Shown here: positions 24,143-38,000 of the stretch, in pieces
Position numbering within the stretch: position 1 is the first letter of the stretch
Layout of the letters: the number at the start of each line of letters is the position of its first letter
Origin: Paragordius varius
Taxonomy: Eukaryota; Nematomorpha
Assembly (NCBI GenBank): GCA_964247055.1
Contig: OZ176052.1
Coordinates: 13,516,001-13,580,000 of the forward strand
Length of the DNA: 64,000 nt
Direction: 5' to 3'
The notes under the pieces: generated by a model
Seen by the model: only the letters and a program-made list of their open reading frames with translations
Told to the model about the DNA's origin: nothing
Databases searched by the model: none
Position numbers and translations under genes: made by a program

Positions 24143-24909
24143 TGATGATGGAACTACCATAGGGCTACCCAAAAAAAATTATGGTGACATCACCTGATCA
24201 AATTTGGATTTTAGGTAGCCATTTTTATTTTTAAAATCGTATAAAATAAATTTTTTAAATATTTAAAAAATTCATAAAAATTACATTTATAGTCCGATCC
24301 CCAAAATATTTGGGGTGATGATGGAACTACCATAGGGCTACGCAAAAAAAATTATGGTGACATCACCTGATCAAATTTGGATTTTAGGTAGCCATTTTTA
24401 TTTTTAAAATCGTATAAAATAAATTTTTTAAATATTTAAAAAATTCAAAAAAATTACATTTATACTCCGATCTCGACAATATTTGGGGTGATGATGGAAC
24501 TACCATAGGGCTACCCAAAAAAAATTATGGTGACATCACCTGATCAAATTTGGATTTTAGGTAGCCATTTTTATTTTTAAAATCGTATAAAATAAATTTT
24601 TTAAATATTTAAAAAATTCATAAAAATTACATTTATATTCCGATCTCGAAAATATTTGGGGTGATGATGGAACTACCATAGGGCTACCCAAAAAAAATTA
24701 TGGTGACATCACCTGATCAAATTTGGATTTTAGGTAGCCATTTTTATTTTTAAAATCGTATAAAATAAATTTTTTAAATATTTAAAAAATTCATAAAAAT
24801 TACATTTATAGTCCGATCCCCAAAATATTTGGGGTGATGATGGAACTACCATAGGGCTACGCAAAAAAAATTATGGTGACATCACCTGATCAAATTTGGA
24901 TTTTAGGTA

Positions 24910-25763
24910 GCCATTTTTATTTTTAAAATCGTATAAAATAATTTTTTTAAATATTTAAAAAATTCATAAAAATTACATTTATACGATCTCGAAAATATTT
25001 GGGGTGATGATGGAACTAACATAGGGCTACCCAAAAAAAATTATGTCACCTGATCAAATTTGGATTTTAGGTAGCCATTTTTATTTTTAAAATCGTATAA
25101 AATAAATTTTTTAAATATTTAAAAAATTCATAAAAATTACATTTATAGTCCGATCCCCAAAATATTTGGGGTGATGATGGAACTACCATAGGGCTACCCA
25201 AAATAAATTATGGTGACATCACCTGATCAAATTTGGATTTTAGGTAGCCATTTTTATTTTTAAAATCGTATAAAATAAATTTTTTAAATATTTAAAAAAT
25301 TCATAAAAATTACATTTATAGTCCGATCCCCAAAGTATTCGGGGTGATGATGGAACTACCATAGGGCTACCCAAAAAAAATTATGGCGACATCACCTGAT
25401 CAAATTTTGATTTTAGGTAGCCATTTTTATTTTTAAAATCGTATAAAATAAATTTTTTAAATATTTAAAAAATTCATAAAAATTACATTTATACTCCGAT
25501 CTCGAAAATATTTGGGGTGATGATGGAACTACCATAGGGCTACCCAAAAAAATTATAGTGACATCACCTGATCAAATTTGGATTTTAGGTAGCCATTTTT
25601 ATTTTTAAAATCGTATAAAATAAAATTTTTAAGTATTTAAAAAATTAATAAAAATTACATTTATACTCCGATCTCGAAAATATTTGGGGTGATGATGGAA
25701 CTACCATAGGGCTACCCAAAAAAAATTATAGTGACATCACCTGATCAAATTTGGATTTTAGGT
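24910..25763. repeat. 5-monomer segment, copy 2 (854 bp)
   Basis: It repeats 21483-22336 at offset 3427 with the same five subtypes, including CCCAAAATAAATTATGG and the AAATAAAATTTTTAAGTA variant. The two copies have equal length. The following monomers differ (22337 has ATTCCGATCTCG; 25764 has ACTCCGATCTCG), which marks the end of shared sequence. Confidence 0.86.
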
Positions 25764-27827
25764 AGCCATTTTTATTTTTAAAATCGTATAAAATAAATTT
25801 TTTAAATATTTAAAAAATTCATAAAAATTACATTTATACTCCGATCTCGAAAATATTTGGGGTGATGATGGAACTACCATAGGGCTACCCAAAAAAATTA
25901 TGGTGACATCACCTGATCAAATTTGGATTTTAGGTAGCCATTTTTATTTTTAAAATCGTATAAAATAAATTTTTTAAATATTTAAAAAATTCATAAAAAT
26001 TACATTTATACTCCAATCTCGAAAATATTTAGGGTGATGATGGAACTACCATAGGGCTACCCAAAAAAAATTATGGCGACATCACCTGATCAAATTTGGA
26101 TTTTAGGTAGCCATTTTTATTTTTAAAATCGTATAAAATAAATTTTTTAAATATTTAAAAAATTCAAAAAAATTACATTTATACTCCGATCTCGACAATA
26201 TTTGGGGTGATGATGGAACTACCATAGGGCTACCCAAAAAAAATTATGGTGACATCACCTGATCAAATTTGGATTTTAGGTAGCCATTTTTATTTTTAAA
26301 ATCGTATAAAATAAATTTTTTAAATATTTAAAAAATTCATAAAAATTACATTTATATTCCGATCTCCAAAATATTTGGGGTGATGATGGAACTACCATAG
26401 GGCTACCCAAAAAAAATTATGGTGACATCACCTGATCAAATTTGGATTTTAGGTAGCCATTTTTATTTTTAAAATCGTATAAAATAAATTTTTTAAATAT
26501 TTAAAAAATTCATAAAAATTACATTTATAGTCCGATCCCCAAAATATTTGGGGTGATGATGGAACTACCATAGGGCTACGCAAAAAAAATTATGGCGACA
26601 TCACCTGATCAAATTTGGATTTTAGGTAGCCATTTTTATTTTTAAAATCGTATAAAATAAATTTTTTAAATATTTAAAAAATTCAAAAAAATTACATTTA
26701 TCCGATCTCGACAATATTTGGGGTGATGATGGAACTACCATAGGGTTACCCAAAAAAAATTATGGAGACATCACCTGATCAAATTTGGATTTTAAGTAGC
26801 CATTTTTATTTTAAAATCGTATAAAATAAATTTTTTAAATATTTAAAAAATTCATAAAAATTACATTTATACTCCGATCTCGAAAATATTTGGGGTGATG
26901 ATGGAACTACCATAGGGCTACCCAAAATAGTGACATCACCTGATCAAATTTGGATTTTAGGTAGCCATTTTTATTTTTAAAATCGTATGAAATAAATTTT
27001 TTAAATATTTAAAAAATTCATAAAAATTACATTTATAGTCCGATCCCCAAAATATTTGGGGTGATGATGAAACTACCATAGGGCTACGCAAAAAAAATTA
27101 TGGCGACATCACCTGATCAAATTTGGATTTTAGGTAGCCATTTTTATTTTTAAAATCATATAAAATAAATTTTTTAAATATTTAAAAAATTCAAAAAAAT
27201 TACATTTATACTCCGATCTCGACAATATTTGGGGTGATGATGGAATTACCATAGGGCTACCCAAAAAAAATCATGGCGACATCACCTGATCAAATTTGGA
27301 TTTTAGGTAGCCATTTTTATTTTTAAAATCGTATAAAATAAATTTTTTAAATATTTAAAAAATTCATAAAAATTACATTTATATTCCGATCTCGAAAATA
27401 TTTGGGGTGATGATGGAACTACCATGGGCTACACAAAAAAAATTATGGTGACATCACCTGATCAAATTTGGATTTTAGGTAGCCATTTTTATTTTTAAAA
27501 TCGTATAAAATAAATTTTTCAAATATTTAAAAAATTCATAAAAATTACATTTATAGTCCGATCCCCAAAATATTTGGGGTGATGATGGAACTACTATAGG
27601 GCTACCCAAAAAAAATTATGGCGACATCACCTGATCAAATTTGGATTTTAGGTAGCCATTTTTATTTTTAAAATCGTATAAAATAAATTTTTTAAATATT
27701 TAAAAAATTCATAAAAATTACATTTATAGTCCGATCCCCAAAGTATTCGGGGTGATGATGGAACTACCATAGGGCTACCCAAAAAAAATTATGGCGACAT
27801 CACCTGATCAAATTTGGATTTTAGGTA
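25764..27827. repeat. Mixed A/B/C satellite region
   Basis: No gene or insertion is visible. A shortened A monomer (CCCAAAATAGTGAC, about 26.93 kb) is followed by a B monomer with GATGATGAAACTACC and CTACGC, and a C monomer with AAAATCATATAAAAT and GAATTACC (about 26.96-27.3 kb). This B-C pair recurs near 31.44-31.78 and 34.02-34.36 kb. Private variants include TATGGAGAC (26761), CCATGGGCTACAC (27423) and TTTTTCAAATATT (27516). Confidence 0.8.
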
Positions 27828-28857
27828 GCCATTTTTATTTTTAAAATCGTATAAAATAAATTTTTTAAATATTTAAAAAATTCAAAAAAATTACATTTAT
27901 ACTCCGATCTCGACAATATTTGGGTTGATGATGGAACTACCATAGGGCTACCCAAAAAAAATTATGGTGACATCACCTGATCAAATTTGGATTTTAGGTA
28001 GCCATTTTTATTTTTAAAATCGTATAAAATAAATTTTTTAAATATTTAAAAAATTCATAAAAATTACATTTATAGTCCGATCCCCAAAGTATTCGGGGTG
28101 ATGATGGAACTACCATAGGGCTACCCAAAAAAATTATGGTGACATCACCTGATCAAATTTGGATTTTAGGTAGCCATTTTTATTTTTAAAATCGTATAAA
28201 ATAAATAAATATTTAAAAAATTCATAAAAATTACATTTATTGTCCGATCCACAAAATATTTGGGGTGATGATGGAACTACCATAGGGCTACCCAAAAAAA
28301 ATATGGCGACATCACCTGATCAAATTTGGATTTTAGGTAGCCATTTTTATTTTTAAAATCGTATAAAATAAATTTTTTAAATATTTAAAAAATTCATAAA
28401 AATTACATTTATAGTCCGATCCCCAAAATATTTGGGGTGATGATGGAACTACCATAGGGCTACCCAAAAAAATTATAGTGACATCACCTGATCAAATTTG
28501 GATTTTAGGTAGCCATTTTTATTTTTAAAATCGTATAAAATAAATTTTTTAAATATTTAAAAAATTCATAAAAATTACATTTATACTCCGATCTCGAAAA
28601 TATTTGGGGTGATGATGGAACTACCATAGGGCTACCCAAAAAAAATTATGGTGACATCACCTGATCAAATTTGGATTTTAGGTAGCCATTTTTATTTTTA
28701 AAATCGTATAAAATAAATTTTTTAAATATTTAAAAAATTCATAAATATTACATTTATAGTCCGATCCCCAAAATATTTGGGGTGATGATGGAACTACCAT
28801 AGGGCTACCCAAAAAAAATTATGGTGACATCACCTGATCAAATTTAGATTTTAGGTA
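27828..28857. repeat. 6-monomer HOR, copy 1 (1030 bp)
   Basis: The order is C; B with AAAGTATTCGGGG; a short monomer with AAATAAATAAATATTTAAA and TGTCCGATCCAC; B with TTATAGTGAC; A; and B with CATAAATATTAC and AATTTAGATTTT. The short monomer has lost part of the T6 arm of the 24-bp palindrome. Copy 2 follows directly. I saw only two differences between copies: GGGTTGATG near 27924, and seven instead of eight A near 28130. Confidence 0.93.
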
Positions 28858-29888
28858 GCCATTTTTATTTTTAAAATCGTATAAAATAAATTTTTTAAAT
28901 ATTTAAAAAATTCAAAAAAATTACATTTATACTCCGATCTCGACAATATTTGGGGTGATGATGGAACTACCATAGGGCTACCCAAAAAAAATTATGGTGA
29001 CATCACCTGATCAAATTTGGATTTTAGGTAGCCATTTTTATTTTTAAAATCGTATAAAATAAATTTTTTAAATATTTAAAAAATTCATAAAAATTACATT
29101 TATAGTCCGATCCCCAAAGTATTCGGGGTGATGATGGAACTACCATAGGGCTACCCAAAAAAAATTATGGTGACATCACCTGATCAAATTTGGATTTTAG
29201 GTAGCCATTTTTATTTTTAAAATCGTATAAAATAAATAAATATTTAAAAAATTCATAAAAATTACATTTATTGTCCGATCCACAAAATATTTGGGGTGAT
29301 GATGGAACTACCATAGGGCTACCCAAAAAAAATATGGCGACATCACCTGATCAAATTTGGATTTTAGGTAGCCATTTTTATTTTTAAAATCGTATAAAAT
29401 AAATTTTTTAAATATTTAAAAAATTCATAAAAATTACATTTATAGTCCGATCCCCAAAATATTTGGGGTGATGATGGAACTACCATAGGGCTACCCAAAA
29501 AAATTATAGTGACATCACCTGATCAAATTTGGATTTTAGGTAGCCATTTTTATTTTTAAAATCGTATAAAATAAATTTTTTAAATATTTAAAAAATTCAT
29601 AAAAATTACATTTATACTCCGATCTCGAAAATATTTGGGGTGATGATGGAACTACCATAGGGCTACCCAAAAAAAATTATGGTGACATCACCTGATCAAA
29701 TTTGGATTTTAGGTAGCCATTTTTATTTTTAAAATCGTATAAAATAAATTTTTTAAATATTTAAAAAATTCATAAATATTACATTTATAGTCCGATCCCC
29801 AAAATATTTGGGGTGATGATGGAACTACCATAGGGCTACCCAAAAAAAATTATGGTGACATCACCTGATCAAATTTAGATTTTAGGTA
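28858..29888. repeat. 6-monomer HOR, copy 2 (1031 bp)
   Basis: It repeats copy 1 in order and almost base for base; TGTCCGATCCAC is at 29272 against 28241. The one extra base is an A in the A-run of the second monomer. A C monomer opens the next unit at 29889, as a third copy would, but it carries TGATGAAATTTGG and the series then departs to A monomers. The array therefore holds two full copies plus a start. Confidence 0.93.
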
Positions 29889-31271
29889 GCCATTTTTATT
29901 TTTAAAATCGTATAAAATAAATTTTTTAAATATTTAAAAAATTCAAAAAAATTACATTTATACTCCGATCTCGACAATATTTGGGGTGATGATGGAACTA
30001 CCATAGGGCTACCCAAAAAAAATTATGGTGACATCACCTGATGAAATTTGGATTTTAGGTAGCCATTTTTATTTTTAAAATCGTATAAAATAAATTTTTT
30101 AAATATTTAAAAAATTCATAAAAATTACATTTATACTCCGATCTCGAAAATATTTGGGGTGATGATGGAAGTACCATAGGGTTACCCAAAAAAAATTATG
30201 GTGACATCACCTGATCAAATTTGGATTTTAGGTAGCCATTTTTATTTTTAAAATCGTATAAAATAAATTTTTTAAATATTTAAAAAATTCATAAAAATTA
30301 CATTTATACTCCGATCTCGAAAATATTTGGGGTGATGATGGAACTACCATAGGGCTACCAAAAAAAAATTATGGTGACATCACCTGATCAAATTTGGATT
30401 TTAGGTAGCCATTTTTATTTTTAAAATCGTATAAAATAAATTTTTTAAATATTTAAAAAATTCATAAAAATTACATTTATACTCCGATCTCGAAAATATT
30501 TGGGGTGATGATGGAACTACCATAGGGCTACCCAAAAAAAATTATGGTGACATCACCTGATCAAATTTGGATTTTAGGTAGCCATTTTTATTTTTAAAAT
30601 CGTATAAAATAAATTTTTTAAATATTTAAAAAATTTATAAAAATTACATTTATAGTCCGATCCCCAAAGTATTTGGGGTGATGATGGAACTACCATAGGG
30701 CTACGTAAAAAAAATTATGGCGACATCACCTGATCAAATTTGGATTTTAGGTAGCCATTTTTATTTTTAAAATCGTATAAAATAAATTTTTTAAATATTT
30801 AAAAAATTCATAAAAATTACATTTATAGTCCGATCCCCAAAATATTTGGGGTGATGATGGAACTATCATAGGGCTACCCAAAAAAATTATGGTGACATCA
30901 CCTGATCAAATTTGGATTTTAGGTAGCCATTTTTATTTTTAAAATCGTATAAAATAAATTTTTTAAATATTTAAAAAATTCATAAAAATTACATTTATAG
31001 TCCGATCCCCAAAGTATTTGGGGTGATGATGGAACTACCATAGGGCTACCCAAAAAAAATTATGGTGACATCACCTGATCAAATTTGGATTTTAAGTAGC
31101 CATTTTTATTTTTAAAATCGTATAAAATAAATTTTTTAAATATTTAAAAAATTCATAAAAATTACATTTATACTCCGATCTCGAAAATATTTGGGGTGAT
31201 GATGGAACTACCATAGGGCTACCCAAAAAAAATTATGGCGACATCACCTGATCAAATTTGGATTTTAGGTA
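29889..31271. repeat. Mixed satellite region
   Basis: No gene or insertion is visible. It is mostly A monomers (30.06-30.6 kb), including one with GGAAGTACC and GGGTTACCC near 30.17 kb. A run of B monomers follows, with CTACGTAAAAAAAATT (about 30.7 kb), AACTATCATAG (about 30.86 kb) and AAAGTATTTGGGG. No repeated multi-monomer order was found here. Confidence 0.75.
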
Positions 31272-32638
31272 GCCATTTTTATTTTTAAAATCGTATAAAA
31301 TAAATTTTTTAAATAATTAAAAAATTCATAAAAATTACATTTATACTCCGATCTCGAAAATATTTGGGGTGATGATGGAACTACCATAGGGCTACCCAAA
31401 ATAGTGACATCACCTGATCAAATTTGGATTTTAGGTAGCCATTTTTATTTTTAAAATCGTATAAAATAAATTTTTTAAATATTTAAAAAATTCATAAAAA
31501 TTACATTTATAGTCCGATCCCCAAAATATTTGGGGTGATGATGAAACTACCATAGGGCTACGCAAAAAAAATTATGGCGACATCACCTGATCAAATTTGG
31601 ATTTTAGGTAGCCATTTTTATTTTTAAAATCATATAAAATAAATTTTTTAAATATTTAAAAAATTCAAAAAAATTACATTTATACTCCGATCTCGACAAT
31701 ATTTGGGGTGATGATGGAATTACCATAGGGCTACCCAAAAAAACTATGGTGACATCACCTGATCAAATTTGGATTTTAGGTAGCCATTTTTATTTTTAAT
31801 ATCGTATAAAATAAATTTTTTAAATATTTAAAAAATTCATAAAAATTACATTTATTCTCCGATCTCGAAAATATTTGGGGTGATGATGGAACTACCATAG
31901 GGCTACCCAAAAAAAATTATGGTGAAATCACCTGATCAAATTTGGATTTTAGGTAGCCATTTTTATTTTTAAAATCGTATAAAATAAATTTTTTAAATAA
32001 TTAAAAAATTCATAAAAATTACATTTATACTCCGATCTCGAAAATATTTGGGGTGATGATGGAACTACCATAGGGCTACCCAAAATAGTGACATCACCTG
32101 ATCAAATTTGGATTTTAGGTAGCCATTTTTATTTTTAAAATCGTATAAAATAAATTTTTTAAATATTTAAAAAATTCATAAAAATTACATTTATAGTCCG
32201 ATCCCCAAAATATTTGGGGTGATGATGGAACTACCATAGGGCTACCCAAAAAAATTATAGTGACATCACTTGATCAAATTTGGATTTTAGGTAGCCATTT
32301 TTATTTTTAAAATCGTATAAAATAAATTTTTTAAATATTTTAAAAATTCATAAAAATTACATTTATACTCCGATCTCGAAAATATTTGGGGTGATGATGG
32401 AATTACCATAGGGCTACCCAAAAAAACTATGGTGACATCACCTGATCAAATTTGGATTTTAGGTAGCCATTTTTATTTTTAATATCGTATAAAATAAATT
32501 TTTTAAATATTTAAAAAATTCATAAAAATTACATTTATACTCCGATCTCGAAAATATTTGGGGTGATGATGGAACTACCATAGGGCTACCCAAAAAAAAT
32601 TATGGTGAAATCACCTGATCAAATTTGGATTTTAGGTA
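31272..32638. repeat. 4-monomer segment in two imperfect copies (684 and 683 bp)
   Basis: Copies are 31272-31955 and 31956-32638. Each starts with a 166-bp A monomer with AAATAATTAAAAAATTC and CCCAAAATAGTGAC, then B, then a monomer with GGAATTACC and AAAAAAACTATGG, then A with AATATCG and GGTGAAATCACC. The third monomer is type C with AAAATCATATAAAAT in copy 1 and an A-like core in copy 2, and the B monomers differ (CTACGC/GGCGAC against TTATAGTGACATCACTTG). Order is therefore shared but some units have been swapped. Confidence 0.78.
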
Positions 32639-35050
32639 GCCATTTTTATTTTTAAAATCATATAAAATAAATTTTTTAAATATTTAAAAAATTCAAAAAA
32701 ATTACATTTATACTCCGATCTCGACAATATTTGGGGTGATGATGGAATTACCATAGGGCTACCCAAAAAAACTATGGTGACATCACCTGATCAAATTTGG
32801 ATTTTAGGTAGCCATTTTTATTTTTAATATCGTATAAAATAAATTTTTTAAATATTTAAAAAATTCATAAAAATTACATTTATACTCCGATCTCGAAAAT
32901 ATTTGGGGTGATGATGGAACTACCATAGGGCTACCCAAAAAAAATTATGGTGAAATCACCTGATCAAATTTGGATTTTAGGTAGCCATTTTTATTTTTAA
33001 AATCGTATAAAATAAATTTTTTAAATATTTAAAAAATTCATAAAAATTACATTTATACTCCGATCTCGAAAATATTTGGGGTGATGATGGAACTCCTATA
33101 GGGCTACCCAAAAAAAAATTTTGGCGACATCACCTGATCAAATTTGGATTTTAGGTAGCCTTTTTTATTTTTAAAATCGTATAAAATAAATTTTTTAAAT
33201 ATTTAAAAAATTCATAAAAATTACATTTATATTCCGATCTCGAAAATATTTGGGGTGATGATGGAACTACCATAGGGCTACCCAAAAAAAATTATGGCGA
33301 CATCACCTGATCAAATTTGGATTTTAGGTAGCCATTTTTATTTTTAAAATCGTATAAAATAAATTTTTTAAATATTTAAAAAATTCATAAAAATTACATT
33401 TATACTCCGATCTCGAAAATATTTGGGGTGATGATGGAACTACCATAGGGCTACCCAAAAAAAATTATGGTGACATCACCTGATCAAATTTGGATTTTAG
33501 GTAGCCATTTTTATTTTTAAAATCGTTTAAAATAAATTTTTTAAATATTTAAAAAATTCATAAAAATTACATTTATAGTCCGATCCCCAAAATATTTGGT
33601 GTGATGATGGAACTACCATAGGGCTACCCAAAAAAAAATTATGGTGACATCACCTGATCAAATTTGGATTTTAGGTAGCCATTTTTATTTTTAAAATCGT
33701 ATAAAATAAATTTTTTAAATATTTAAAAAATTCATAAAAATTACATTTATACTCCGATCTCGACAATATTTGGGGTGATGATGGAATTACCATAGGGCTA
33801 CCCAAAAGAGTGACATCACCTGATCAAATTTGGATTTTAGGTAGCCATTTTTATTTTTAAAATCGTATAAAATAAATTTTTTAAATATTTAAAAATTCAT
33901 AAAAATTATATTTATAGTCCGATCTCGAAAATATTTGGGGTGATGATGGAACTACCATAGGGCTACCCAAAAAAAATTATGGTGACATCACCTGATCAAA
34001 TTTGGATTTTAGGTAGCCATTTTTATTTTTAAAATCGTTTAAAATAAATTTTTTAAATATTTAAAAAATTCATAAAAATTACATTTATAGTCCGATCCCC
34101 AAAATATTTGGGGTGATGATGAAACTACCAAAGGGCTACGCAAAAAAAATTATGGCGACATCACCTGATCAAATTTGGATTTTAGGTAGCCATTTTTATT
34201 TTTAAAATCATATAAAATAAATTTTTTAAATATTTAAAAAATTCAAAAAAATTACATTTATACTCCGATCTCGACAATATTTGGGGTGATGATGGAATTA
34301 CCATAGGGCTACCCAAAAAAACTATGGTGACATCACCTGATCAAATTTGGATTTTAGGTAGCCATTTTTATTTTTAATATCGTATAAAATAAATTTTTTA
34401 AATATTTAAAAAATTCATAAAAATTACATTTATACTCCGATCTCGAAAATATTTGGGGTGATGATGGAACTACCATAGGGCTACCCAAAAAAAATTATGG
34501 TGAAATCACCTGATCAAATTTGGATTTTAGGTAGCCATTTTTATTTTTAAAATCGTATAAAATAAATTTTTTAAATATTTAAAAAATTCATAAAAATTAC
34601 ATTTATACTCCGATCTCGAAAATATTTGGGGTGATGATGGAACTCCTATAGGGCTACCCAAAAAAAAATTTTGGCGACATCACCTGATCAAATTTGGATT
34701 TTAGGTAGCCTTTTTTATTTTTAAAATCGTATAAAATAAATTTTTTAAATATTTAAAAAATTCATAAAAATTACATTTATATTCCGATCTCGAAAATATT
34801 TGGGGTGATGATGGAACTACCATAGGGCTACCCAAAAAAAATTATGGTGACATGACCTGATAAAATTTGGATTTTAGGTAGCCATTTTTATTTTTAAAAT
34901 CGTATAAAATAAATTTTTTAAATATTTAAAAAATTCATTAAAATTACATTTATACTCCGATCTCGAAAATATTTGGGGTGATGATGGAACTACCATAGGG
35001 CTACCCAAAAAAAATTATGGTGACATCACCTGATCAAATTTGGATTTGAG
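32639..35050. repeat. 9-monomer spaced duplication (offset 1550 bp)
   Basis: The segments 32639 to about 33500 and 34189 to about 35050 match in order: C with AAAATCATATAAAAT and GAATTACC; A with AATATCG and GGTGAAATC; A with GAACTCCTATAGGG and TTTTGGCGAC; GTAGCCTTTTTTATTTTT; ATTCCGATCTCG. CTCCTATAGGG is at 33094 and 34644, exactly 1550 apart. The intervening 33.5-34.19 kb holds B, a shortened CCCAAAAGAGTGAC monomer and CGTTTAAAATAAA variants, and is not duplicated. The right copy has private changes (CATGACCTGATAAAATT). Confidence 0.83.
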
Positions 35051-38000
35051 GTAGCCATTTTTATTTTTAAAATCGTATAAAATAATTTTTTTAAATATTT
35101 AAAAAATTCATAAAAATTACATTTATACTCCGATCTCGAAAATATTTGGGGTGATGATGGAACTACCATAGGGCTACCCAAAAAAAATTATGGTGACATC
35201 ACCTGATCAAATTTGGATTTTAGGTAGCCATTTTTATTTTTAAAATCGTATAAAATAAATTTTTTAAATATTTTAAAAATTCATAAAAATTACATTTATA
35301 CTCCGATCTCGAAAATATTTGCGGTGATGATGGAACTACCATAGGGCTACCCAAAAAAAATTATGGTGACATCACCTGATCAAATTTGGATTTTAGGTAG
35401 CCATTTATTAAATATTTTAAAAATTCAAAAAAATTACATTTAAAGTCCGATCTCAAAAATATTTGGGGTTATGATGGAACTACCATAGGGCTACCAAAAA
35501 TTATAGTGACATCACCTGATCAAATTTGGATTTTAGGTAGCCATTTTTATTTTTTAAATCGTATAAAATAAATTTTTTAAATATTTATAAAATTCATAAA
35601 AATTACATTTATACTCCGATCTCGAAAATATTTGGGGTGATGATGGAACTACCATAGGGCTACCCAAAAAGAATTATGGTGACATCACCTGATCAAATCG
35701 GGATTTTACGTAGCCATTTATATTTTTAAAATCGTATAAAATAAATTTTTTAAATATTTAAAAAATTCAAAAAAATTACATTTAAAGTCCGATCTCAAAA
35801 TATTTGGGGTTTTGATGGAACTACCATAGGGCTACCCAAAAAAAATTATGGCGACATCACCTGATCAAATTTGGATTTTAGGTAGCCATTTTTATTTTTA
35901 AAACCGTATAAAATAAATTTTTTAAATATTTAAAAAATTCAAAAAAATTACATTTATACTCCGATCTCGACAATATTTGGGGTGATGATGGAACTACCAT
36001 AGGGCTACCCAAAAAAAATATGGTGACATCACCTGATCAAATTTGGATTTTAGGTAGCCATTTTTATTTTGAAATCGTATAAAATAAATTTTTTAAATAT
36101 TTAAAAAATTCATAAAAATTACATTTATACTCCGATCTCGAAAATATTTGGGGTGATGATGGAACTACCATAGGGCTACCCAAAAAAAATTATGGTGACA
36201 TCACCTGATCAATTTGGATTTTAGGTAGCCATTTTTATTTTTAAAATCGTATAAAATAAATTTTTTAAATATTTAAAAAATTCAAAAAAATTACATTTAT
36301 ACTCCGATCTCGACAATATTTGGGGTGATGATGGAACTACCATAGAGCTACGCAAAAAAAATTATGGCGACATCACCTGATCAAATTTGGATTTTAGGTG
36401 GCCATTTTTATTTTTAAAATCGTATAAAATAAATTTTTTAAATATTTAAAAAATTCATAAAAATTACATTTATACTCCGATCTCGAAAATATTTGGGGTG
36501 ATGATGGAACTACCATAGGGCTACCCAAAAAAAATTATGGTGACATCACCTGATCAAATTTGGATTTTAGGTAGCCATTTTTATTTTTAAAATCGTATAA
36601 AATAAATTTTTTAAATATTTAAAAAATTCATAAAAATTACATTTATATTCCGATCCCCAAAATATTTGGGGTGATGATGCATCTACCATAGGGCTACCCA
36701 AAAAAATTATAGTGACATCACCTGATCAAATTTGGATTTTAGGTAGCCATTTTTATTTTTAAAATCGTATAAAATAAATTTTTTAAATATTTAAAAAATT
36801 CATAAAAATTACATTTATACTCCGATCTCGAAAATATTTGGGGTGATGATGGAACTACCATAGGGCTACCCAAAAAAAATTATGGTGACATCACCTGATC
36901 AAATTTGGATTTTAGGTAGCCATTTATATTTTTAAAATCGTATAAAATAAATTTTTTAAATATTTAAAAAATTCATAAAAATTACATTTATACTCCGATC
37001 TCGAAAATATTTGGGGTGATGATGGAACTACCATAGGGCTACCCAAAAAAAATTATGGTGACATGACCTGATCAAATTTGGATTTTAGGTAGCCATTTTT
37101 ATTTTTAAAATCGTATAAAATAAATTTTTTAAATATTTAAAAAATTCATTAAAATTACATTTATACTCCGATCTCGAAAATATTTGGGGTGATGAAGGAA
37201 CTACCATAGGGCTACCCAAAAAAAATTATGGTGACATCACCTGATCAAATTTGGATTTTAGGTAGCCATTTTTATTTTTAAAATCGTATAAAATAAATTT
37301 TTTAAATATTTAAAAAATTCATAAAAATTACATTTATACTCCGATCTCGAAAATATTTGGGGTGATGATGGAACTACCATAGGGCTACCCAAAAAAAATT
37401 ATGGTGACATCACCTGATCAAATTTGGATTTTAGGTAGCCATTTATATTTTTAAAATCGTATAAAATAAATTTTTTAAATATTTTAAAAATTCAAAAAAA
37501 TTACATTTAAAGTCCGATCTCAAAAATATTTGGGGTTATGATGGAACTACCATAGGGCTACCCAAAAAAAATTATGGCGACATCACCTGATCAAATTTGG
37601 ATTTTAGGTAGCCATTTTTATTTTTAAAATCGTATAAAATAAATTTTTTAAATATTTAAAAAATTCATAAAAATTACATTTATACTCCGATCTCGAAAAT
37701 ATTTGGGGTGATGATGGAACTACCATAGGGCTACCCAAAAAAAATTATGGTGACATCACCTGATCAAATTTGGATTTTAGGTAGCCATTTTTATTTTTAA
37801 AATCGTATAAAATAAATTTTTTAAATATTTAAAAAATTCATAAAAATTACATTTATACTCCGATCTCGAAAATATTTGGGGTGATGATGGAACTACCATA
37901 GGGCTACCCAAAAAAAATTATGGTGACATCACCTGATCAAATTTGGATTTGAGGTAGCCATTTTTATTTTTAAAATCGTATAAAATAAATTTTTTAAATA

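Noticed and set aside
35400-35539. Possible insertion or array break at the 140-bp monomer
   Set aside because: Phase, orientation and sequence on both sides are normal satellite; it is explained by an internal deletion.
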